Shown here one piece after another: positions 43,068-48,711 of a stretch of DNA of 48,711 nt. The notes under the pieces are model-generated. The model did not search any database. It worked only from the letters and a program-made list of their open reading frames with translations, and had not been told where the DNA came from. Both the position numbers and the translations under genes were made by a program. Within the stretch, counting starts at the first letter, position 1; the number at the start of each line of letters is the position of its first letter. The stretch covers positions 1-48,711 of the forward strand of contig CAMVUM010000025.1 in assembly GCA_947170725.1 (NCBI GenBank), given 5' to 3'. The DNA is from an uncultured Prevotella sp. Its GTDB lineage: Bacteria; Bacteroidota; Bacteroidia; Bacteroidales; Bacteroidaceae.

Positions 43068-44711
43068 TTATTCTGTCGGATAGGCATATCTGTCACCTGT
43101 CTGACGAATAAGTTCACGGGCATAATTCTCAGGGAATCCCGGGCGTTTAACTTTTGCACCAAGACCTTCTTTCGTACGGACAAAATTACCGTTGGCATCC
43201 TCCGGCTTAACAATCATATCATTGTATTTAACTATCAGATGAAAAGCCAACTGCTTCCAGCGTGCCAGCATTTCGGCGGCTTTTGTACCAGTGTATTTCG
43301 TAAGATATTTGGCAGCTGCTTCAGGGCTCTGGCTGTATAATGTCTTTGCCTTCGCTTCTATTTCTGGCTGCAACGTCATATAAGAGGCATCCAGTGAATC
43401 CCTCACTTCCTTGAGCGTGGGGAACATGAGACTGTAGCGCGGATAGACCATATTGCTGACCCAATTGCACACCCAATAGGCATTATCCATACTGAACGTG
43501 AGGGCGTCGGCTCCAGGTGTAGAATAGCACTCCGGAACTATCGTTGTGCAGCAATAGACTGGCGTGAAGGCAACCATGTTACCATCGTCATTGCCCCACC
43601 ACAGAACGCCGCCGATTTCACGTGGCAGCCATGAACGCATCTGACTGACATAAACGAAGCCTGGCTGCTGTGTCGATACGGGCCGCTCGTTGAAATACTT
43701 CTTTCCGTCTACTGTGAATGACAGTGGTGTGGGACGGTAAGGCATCTGCCATATACCTCCTCCGATGTCGCTGTCGAGCGCAAACGGAGTATCCTCGTAG
43801 TGGTCACGCATACAGTCCTTGACATCCTGAATGCCAACCTTGCGTTCCGGAACAATCCACAATGGCATGGGCTTGGCATCTTTCACCTTTCCGGCTGCGT
43901 ACGGAACATACTGTTCCATATCGCTGCTGAAACGGTTGAAGAACGTCCAGACACGTGCCTCGCAGAACCGGCGCCCTTCAAAATCGGGAGCTGCGTATGT
44001 GTCACAGAAGCTGAAATCAGCATCCTTGCCTGTGAACCATCCCATCTTCCGGGCATATTTCACCACATTCTTTGAGTACATCACGTTTTCCTTGTCTTTC
44101 TGATTGAACGTTCGTATGCGACTCTGGTTGGCATGTGCGCATATTGCATCGTCGGGCACCCGTAGAGCTACCCACACAACGGACTTGCTTCCGGCACCGC
44201 ATCCCATCATCTCCATAATCCAAGCCTCGTTCGGATCGCAGATGGTGAAAGTTTCGCCCTCGCTATTATACCCATAAGTCTCAGCCAACCCGGTCATTAC
44301 GTCAATTGCTTCACGTGCCGTACGGGAACGTTGAAGGGCTACATATATCAGCGAGCCATAGTCCATTATACCCGTTGAGTCGACCATTTCCTCACGTCCA
44401 CCGAATGTTGTCTCGCCGATGGTCACCTGATATTCGTTGATATTTCCTACCACGCTATAGGTCTCAGGCGCTTCCGGTATCTCCCCATGATAAACGTTTG
44501 TGTCCCAATCATAAATCTTGCGCATCTCTCCCTTGGCATGTTTTGCCGCTGGGTAGTGGCACAAGCTCTGGAACATTCCATAGTCGTCGGCACTGTATGA
44601 GCAGATCACAGAACCGTCTGTGCTTGCTTTCTTTCCGACAATGAAATTGGTACATGCCAGTACATTGCCTGCCACGGCAAGCATAACTGCCATTAATGTC
44701 TGTCGTTTCAT
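43068..44711 (-). CDS. C69-family dipeptidase
   Basis: This is an N-terminal-nucleophile hydrolase that cleaves dipeptides or acts as an acylase, probably exported. The signal peptide is MKRQTLMAVMLAVAGNVLA, and cleavage exposes Cys20 (ACTNFIVGKKAS), the family's nucleophile. The core then has GSVICSYSADDYGM, GNINEYQVTIGETTFGG, and DPNEAWIMEM near 180. PeptidaseC69-type loops GGIWQMPYRPTPLSF near 320 and RSWLPREIGGVLWWGNDD near 355 are present. Length 547 is normal. It is monocistronic with a -7 box of its own. Confidence 0.9.
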   Translation of the reverse strand: MKRQTLMAVMLAVAGNVLACTNFIVGKKASTDGSVICSYSADDYGMFQSLCHYPAAKHAKGEMRKIYDWDTNVYHGEIPEAPETYSVVGNINEYQVTIGETTFGGREEMVDSTGIMDYGSLIYVALQRSRTAREAIDVMTGLAETYGYNSEGETFTICDPNEAWIMEMMGCGAGSKSVVWVALRVPDDAICAHANQSRIRTFNQKDKENVMYSKNVVKYARKMGWFTGKDADFSFCDTYAAPDFEGRRFCEARVWTFFNRFSSDMEQYVPYAAGKVKDAKPMPLWIVPERKVGIQDVKDCMRDHYEDTPFALDSDIGGGIWQMPYRPTPLSFTVDGKKYFNERPVSTQQPGFVYVSQMRSWLPREIGGVLWWGNDDGNMVAFTPVYCCTTIVPECYSTPGADALTFSMDNAYWVCNWVSNMVYPRYSLMFPTLKEVRDSLDASYMTLQPEIEAKAKTLYSQSPEAAAKYLTKYTGTKAAEMLARWKQLAFHLIVKYNDMIVKPEDANGNFVRTKEGLGAKVKRPGFPENYARELIRQTGDRYAYPTE

Positions 44712-44742
44712 ATAATAAATAATTAGTTATTTCGTTCAGATG

Positions 44743-44750
44743 CAAAGGTA
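44743..44750 (-). promoter_or_regulatory. -7 box of the C69 dipeptidase gene
   Basis: TACCTTTG on the minus strand (44750 to 44743), 32 bases before the start. Confidence 0.6.
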
Positions 44751-44819
44751 ATTATTAAAAACCGAACCTCCAAATATATGCGACCATATACTGGTGGGCC
44801 GGTTTGAACGATGCAAACC

Positions 44820-44894
44820 AAAAAGAGTATGACAGAAGAATTACCACATTGTCCCCTTCCAAGACGACGGCAATTCTATGGTCATACTCTTTTT
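44820..44894 (-). terminator. Terminator of the FucO-like gene
   Basis: AAAAAGAGTATGAC (44820-44833) pairs perfectly with GTCATACTCTTTTT (44881-44894). The 47-base interior holds a nested AGAATT/AATTCT stem. T-rich tails exist in both directions. Confidence 0.75.
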
Positions 44895-44919
44895 TGCTTA
44901 TCCTATTCCTATTCCGGTC

Positions 44920-46074
44920 TTACAGAATGGACTTATATATACTGATGATGTCTTCCTTCGTTACCTCACGCGGATTGCCTGGAGTACATACATCGTTGAT
45001 TGCCTGCTCGGCAAGAGCTGGTATGTCAGCCTCACTGATGCCCAGCTCGCTGAGATGTTCAGGAATACCAACGATACGTGAGAGGTTTGCAATCTCGTCG
45101 CATGCAGCCTCCACAGCTTCGTCTACGGTCATGCCGTCTTTGTAAACACCGCAAGCCTTGGCTATTTCTACGTATTTATCCTTTGCAGCAGGGGCATTGA
45201 AACGCATAACTGTAGGCAGGAGGATTGCGCATGCCACACCATGGGGAACGTCATGCAGTGCACTCATAGGATGAGCCATGCCATGGTCTACACCTAAGCC
45301 GACATTCGAAAATGCCATGCCGGCTATATACTGTGCCACAGCCATACCGTTGCGTCCTTCTGGATTGGTCGGATCATTTACGGCTATGGGCAGATATTTG
45401 TGTATCATTTCAATTGCTTTGATTTCAAACATGTCGCTCATCTCCCATGCAGCCTTTGTGATATAGCCTTCAATGGCATGGGTCATGGCATCCATACCGG
45501 TTGAAGCTGTAAGTCCCTTGGGCAGAGAATACATCAGTTCGGCATCAACGATGGCAACGGCGGGGATGTCGTTGGGATCCACACAGACCATCTTTTTCTG
45601 GTTCTGCTCGTCGATGATAACATAGTTTATCGTTGTCTCGGCAGCTGTTCCGGCCGTTGTGGGCAGAGCGATGATGGGCAGACTCTTTTTCTTTGTGTCT
45701 GCTACGCCCTCAAGTGAAACGATGTCAGAGAACTCGGGATTGTTGCAAACGATACCGATTCCCTTTGCAGTATCCATGGCTGAGCCACCTCCAATGGCAA
45801 TAATGAAGTCTGCTCCAGATTTTTTGCATGCCTCAATTCCATCCTTGACGTTGGTCACCGTAGGGTTGGGCTTGACCTCATCAAATATGTCGTATGCAAT
45901 CCCGGCTCCATCAAGTACGTCGAGCACCATTTTGGCCACACCGAATTTCATCAGTCCCTTGTCTGTAACGACTAAAGCCTTATTATATCCGAAACGGGCA
46001 ACCACTCCCGGCAGTTCTTTGCGTGCTCCGGGACCGAAGTATGATACTTCATTCAAAATAAATCTGTTTACCAT
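44920..46074 (-). CDS. fucO: Iron-containing alcohol dehydrogenase, FucO-like lactaldehyde reductase
   Basis: Group III Fe-dependent dehydrogenase that reduces lactaldehyde to 1,2-propanediol with NADH, the last step of fucose or rhamnose fermentation. The NAD-binding GGGS is at 95-98, the metal ligands are Asp195, His199 (MDAMTHAIEGY), His264 (GVDHGMAHP) and His278 (HDVPHG), matching those of E. coli FucO. At 384 residues it is normal. A link to the GH106 rhamnosidase at the left end is functional inference only, since the two are 41 kb apart. It has its own -7 box. Confidence 0.9.
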   Translation of the reverse strand: MVNRFILNEVSYFGPGARKELPGVVARFGYNKALVVTDKGLMKFGVAKMVLDVLDGAGIAYDIFDEVKPNPTVTNVKDGIEACKKSGADFIIAIGGGSAMDTAKGIGIVCNNPEFSDIVSLEGVADTKKKSLPIIALPTTAGTAAETTINYVIIDEQNQKKMVCVDPNDIPAVAIVDAELMYSLPKGLTASTGMDAMTHAIEGYITKAAWEMSDMFEIKAIEMIHKYLPIAVNDPTNPEGRNGMAVAQYIAGMAFSNVGLGVDHGMAHPMSALHDVPHGVACAILLPTVMRFNAPAAKDKYVEIAKACGVYKDGMTVDEAVEAACDEIANLSRIVGIPEHLSELGISEADIPALAEQAINDVCTPGNPREVTKEDIISIYKSIL

Positions 46075-46105
46075 GTATTTGTTTTTTTATTAGTAATAAC
46101 TATTG

Positions 46106-46113
46106 CAAAGGTA
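46106..46113 (-). promoter_or_regulatory. -7 box of the FucO-like gene
   Basis: TACCTTTG on the minus strand (46113 to 46106), 32 bases before the start; no clear -33. Confidence 0.6.
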
Positions 46114-46226
46114 GGCATAATTTTTCATATTTATGCGCTAATCTGCTGATTTATTTGTATATCAAGCCTGCAAGCTGCATCATCGCAATGACGGGATAAA
46201 CCGGAAAACCCTTTAATATATCCGAG

Positions 46227-46270
46227 AATACATGGGTCGGAATGTTGTTTGGCATTCCGACCCATGTATT
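46227..46270 (-). terminator. Hairpin after the YeiH-family gene
   Basis: A perfect 18-base stem (46227-46244 with 46253-46270, AATACATGGGTCGGAATG) with an eight-base loop lies 37 bases past the YeiH-family stop. The following T-run is weak. Confidence 0.75.
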
Positions 46271-46306
46271 TATGTTTCTTCTAAGGCAGAATGAACTTTA
46301 TATATG

Positions 46307-47344
46307 TCAGAACATCGGCACTAAAAATTTGGCCATCAGATACCCGGATGTCATGAGCCACAGGAAAAGAATGAAAGCCAGGATGAACGGCTTGAGACCG
46401 GCATTTTTGAATTTCTCTATACTGGTTTCTGCACCAAGGGCGGTCATGGCCATTGTAAGAAGAAAAGTGTCGAACGTATTGATGAAGTCCACAAGATTCT
46501 TCGGAATTAAGTCAAGAGAATTGAAACCTATGACAACAAGGAATAAAATGGCAAACCAAGGAATGGAAATATTTCCTCCTGCCTTTTGTTTCCCAGTAGC
46601 AGTCTTTACTGCTGTGCGTGCCATGCTATAGCTGAGAACAAGCAGTACAGGCACGAGCATCATCACACGTATCATCTTTACAATTATAGCCGAATTGGAT
46701 TCAACCGGCCCCATGGCATTTCCTGCACCGACGGCATGGGCGACTTCGTGTATTGTCGAGCCGGTAAAGATACCCATGGCTTCAGGCGAAAGATCTATGA
46801 CACCACTACGATAGAGAGCTGGATAGATAAACATGGCAGATGTGCCGAAAATGACTACTGTGGCCACTGCTACTGCCGTCTTATAGGGTTTGGTTTTTAT
46901 GGCTGATTCTGCTCCTAGTACTGCCGCTGCTCCGCAAATGCCACTTCCAACAGAAGTCAACAGTGCTATATCACGGTCCATTCTGAGCAGTCGCCCTACC
47001 ATGATTCCTCCGCAGATAGTGGTTGTCACGATTATGGCATCTATACATACGGCCGACAATCCCACGGCCGTTACATCCTGGAAAGTGAGCCTGAAACCAT
47101 AGAGAATAATGCCGATGCGCAATATGCGCTTAGAACAGAAGATAATGCCTGGCACCCATGTCTCCGGCAGATTGTTGCGCAGACTGTTGGCGTAAAGCAT
47201 GCCAAGGATTATGCCAATAATCATTGGGCTTAACGACAGACTCCTGACCATGTTAATATCGCCTATGTAGAAAGCGGCACATGAAAAAAGCGTAATGAGC
47301 AGTACGCCATGGAGCATACTGCTTCTATTTTCAGATAGTTTCAT
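46307..47344 (-). CDS. YeiH/PSE-family membrane protein (putative sulfate exporter family)
   Basis: This is an integral membrane protein with about 10 helices, of the UPF0324/YeiH family (Pfam Cons_hypoth698), often named putative sulfate exporter without proof. Family features are GIILGMLYANSL near 42, RILRIGIILYGFRLTFQD near 88, SVGSGICGAAAVLGAESAI near 135, and GIFTGSTIHEVAHAVGAG near 190. It ends in TSGYLMAKFLV. Length 345. It lies 49 bases after mntP and is probably cotranscribed with it. Confidence 0.88.
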   Translation of the reverse strand: MKLSENRSSMLHGVLLITLFSCAAFYIGDINMVRSLSLSPMIIGIILGMLYANSLRNNLPETWVPGIIFCSKRILRIGIILYGFRLTFQDVTAVGLSAVCIDAIIVTTTICGGIMVGRLLRMDRDIALLTSVGSGICGAAAVLGAESAIKTKPYKTAVAVATVVIFGTSAMFIYPALYRSGVIDLSPEAMGIFTGSTIHEVAHAVGAGNAMGPVESNSAIIVKMIRVMMLVPVLLVLSYSMARTAVKTATGKQKAGGNISIPWFAILFLVVIGFNSLDLIPKNLVDFINTFDTFLLTMAMTALGAETSIEKFKNAGLKPFILAFILFLWLMTSGYLMAKFLVPMF

Positions 47345-47393
47345 ATATTTTGAATTAATGTACGTTCATATTATATTGTTTGACAAAGAGTTA

Positions 47394-47969
47394 TCACTCC
47401 ATAAGATGATTCACAAGAACTTTTATGCCGATGATTATAAGGATTATACCTCCCACGAGTTCCGGCTGCAGACGACGTGATATTGCACGTCCGAATCGAG
47501 CACCAAGTACATTGCCAGTCACACCGAATATAAACGAGACTATGCCGATTACAGAAAGTGGCATAGTCAATTGTGAACATCGGTCATACCCAAGACATGC
47601 GAATGATATACCGACAGCAAGTGCATCTATGCTGGTGGCAACGGCGAGGTAGAGCTGGGTACGGAGACTTGCAGGAGAGAAATGGATTTCTTCCTTTTGA
47701 TCAAGGGCGTCGCAAATCATCCGTCCGCCGATGAAAGCAAGCAGACCGAAAGCTATCCAATGGTCTACGGACTCGATATAGGAACTGAAGCTGTTAACAC
47801 CAAACCATCCGAGAAGTGGCATTATGGCCTGAAACAAGCCAAAAAATGCGCTCATTCTCAATATCACCGGCCATTCGCATCGCCGCATTATTACACCGCT
47901 GACGATGGATATGGCAAAGCAATCCATAGCCAAAGCGATTGCTAAAAATATAATATCAAAAAGAATCAT
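47394..47969 (-). CDS. mntP: Manganese efflux pump MntP
   Basis: MntP exports excess Mn(II). Six membrane helices fit a length of 191 residues. The two-fold repeat is seen as IALAMDCFAISIVSG at 11-25 and AVATSIDALAVGISFA near 110-125, giving the metal-binding Asp16 and a second Asp matching E. coli MntP; GGRMICDAL holds a further acidic residue. The -7 box is about 11 bases from the start, so the leader is short, and I see no yybP-ykoY riboswitch. The downstream YeiH-family gene is probably in the same operon. Confidence 0.92.
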   Translation of the reverse strand: MILFDIIFLAIALAMDCFAISIVSGVIMRRCEWPVILRMSAFFGLFQAIMPLLGWFGVNSFSSYIESVDHWIAFGLLAFIGGRMICDALDQKEEIHFSPASLRTQLYLAVATSIDALAVGISFACLGYDRCSQLTMPLSVIGIVSFIFGVTGNVLGARFGRAISRRLQPELVGGIILIIIGIKVLVNHLME

Positions 47970-47979
47970 AATTGCGATA

Positions 47980-47987
47980 CAAAGGTA
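47980..47987 (-). promoter_or_regulatory. -7 box of mntP
   Basis: TACCTTTG on the minus strand (47987 to 47980), 11 bases upstream of the start, implying a near-leaderless transcript. Confidence 0.55.
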
Positions 47988-48085
47988 ATAAAAATTAAGA
48001 CTTCATGATGCTAACGGCAGATGAATTTTAATTCAAACATCAAAAAAAATGAAATAGTTTCAGATTGTCATCATTCTTCAATTCA

Positions 48086-48335
48086 TCATGAACCTCTGTA
48101 CTTTCTGGCAACTTCATGCAATGTAAACCCAGTCACTTCGCGGATAGTCTGTATGGCTTGTCCTGAGCTGTAGCCGACTGTAGGTATGTCGTAAATACTT
48201 ATATGCGGAAAAGAGATTAAAGCGGGACTGATTTTCCGAACCGTAGTCCTTTATCTGTGTGATAGATTGTGATTGGGATGACATATTGCGGTTTTCGCCA
48301 CTTTCCAAAATATTGTCTAAGGCCTTGATATTCAA
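48086..48335 (-). pseudogene. Remnant of an RND efflux permease with a one-base insertion
   Basis: HAE1-type RND permeases are large inner-membrane proton/drug antiporters. One minus frame from 48335 reads KDYGSENQSRFNLFSA; the next frame continues ISIYDIPTVGYSSGQAIQ then TIREV and ends at TGA 48088-48086. Joined, they match the family segment near YGPExxxRFNLF and PGYSSGQAI with no length change, if one base at about 48203 is treated as an insertion. Only about 70 of some 1,050 residues remain, and the end (GFTLHEVARKYRGS) is unrelated. The gene is non-functional. I recalled the family sequence from memory. Confidence 0.62.
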
Positions 48336-48609
48336 TAACGCTTATGGCAAATATCGGTTAGACGGATCTTATGTGAAAACACATCTTACCGACGGAACCT
48401 CCGGCTTTTCTAAAATTCCCCCTCATAGAATAGAGATTCAACTCTACATTGAGAATTCATATGTATTCACCGCTCCTTTGTCGTTGCAGGAAAGCGTATG
48501 GTCAGCTTCACGCGGCTTGGAAATGATGTTGGCAAAAGTGTGGCAATATCTTCCTGTCGGAAAGAAATCTGTGGAGACAGTGATGGCTTCACTTGAGAAA
48601 GATGAGTGA
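48336..48609 (+). CDS. Unrecognised C-terminal ORF near the right edge
   Basis: The plus frame that ends TGA at 48607-48609 reads with normal composition (YGKYRLDGSYVKTHL, APLSLQESVWSASRGLEMM, AKVWQYLPVGKK). Its only long upstream start (48259) would overlap the RND remnant, so the true start, if any, is unclear. No family is recognised; it may be a gene fragment. A further 23-codon open frame starts with ATG at 48641 and runs off the window (METKYSILAILLVEDYD). Confidence 0.3.
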
Positions 48610-48711
48610 AGTCATACTCTATTTTCAGTGATGTGTTATTATGGAAACTAAATACAGTATATTAGCCATTTTATTAGTAGAAGATTATGATTATTTTAAT
48701 ATTAAAAAACG

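Noticed and set aside
47970..48080. yybP-ykoY manganese riboswitch before mntP
   Set aside because: The predicted leader is only a few bases long, and no such fold is visible upstream.
1..48711. CRISPR array, tRNA, rRNA or intact insertion sequence
   Set aside because: No regularly spaced repeats, no tRNA-like cloverleaf, no transposase frame or terminal inverted repeats with target duplication were seen on either strand by reading; a tRNA and repeat scan was not possible.

Overview
The window looks like a chromosomal segment of a Bacteroidales bacterium, most likely Prevotella or a close relative. Three things point there. Many genes are preceded by the Bacteroidetes sigma-ABfr type -7 box (TAnnTTTG, here TACCTTTG, TAACTTTG, TAATTTTG or TATCTTTG), while ribosome binding sites are mostly weak. 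Several protein families are Bacteroidales-typical: DUF4301, DUF4923, a RelA with a degenerate hydrolase half, a PurF paralogue, a CfxA-like class A beta-lactamase, and S16 with a long Ala/Lys/Glu tail. The mid-40s GC content fits. I see no tRNA, rRNA, CRISPR array, intact insertion sequence or prophage.

Layout. 1-4 kb: a secreted pectin-side-chain pair (rhamnogalacturonan acetylesterase and GH106 alpha-L-rhamnosidase), ended by a strong hairpin. 4-6.7 kb: dnaB and ispE, transcribed divergently from back-to-back promoters. 7-13 kb: an accessory stretch with a class A beta-lactamase, TfoX_N protein, DJ-1/PfpI protein, a cupin and a divergent HxlR regulator, an unrecognised exported protein, a decayed SugE-type SMR transporter, and long hairpin-rich non-coding DNA. 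13-15.6 kb: valS. 15.7-20.4 kb: a Wzx-type flippase opposite three overlapping glycosyltransferase genes, a small surface-polysaccharide locus. 20.5-26.8 kb: rpsP, a DUF4923 protein, relA, a DUF4301 protein and a short DnaJ.

26.8-32.2 kb is a leftward housekeeping run: engB, ABC-F ATPase, recR, membrane protein, GT2 and GNAT, several overlapping by 1-4 bases. 32.2-35.4 kb holds an FKBP isomerase, a decayed small lipoprotein, and a compact leftward cluster (DUF3795, VOC, GNAT, EFR1-type flavodoxin/ferredoxin). 35.7-37.6 kb: a 2-hydroxyacid dehydrogenase-like and an aspartate dehydrogenase-like gene, convergent on a long inverted repeat. 37.6-43 kb: MBL hydrolase, rsmG and a DUF3298 lipoprotein leftward; HAD phosphatase, panB and a PurF-like protein rightward. 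43-48 kb: a C69 dipeptidase, lactaldehyde-reductase-like FucO, a YeiH-family membrane protein and MntP. The right edge carries a frameshifted RND efflux remnant and an unidentified short ORF.

The observations most worth following are the PurF paralogue that has lost its N-terminal catalytic cysteine but keeps the iron-sulfur cysteines, three decayed genes found by reading across stops and frames (SMR, RND, small lipoprotein), repeated AAGTTAC words around the HxlR/cupin promoters, and several long inverted repeats that no gene explains. No single locus stands out as a clearly new multi-gene system.
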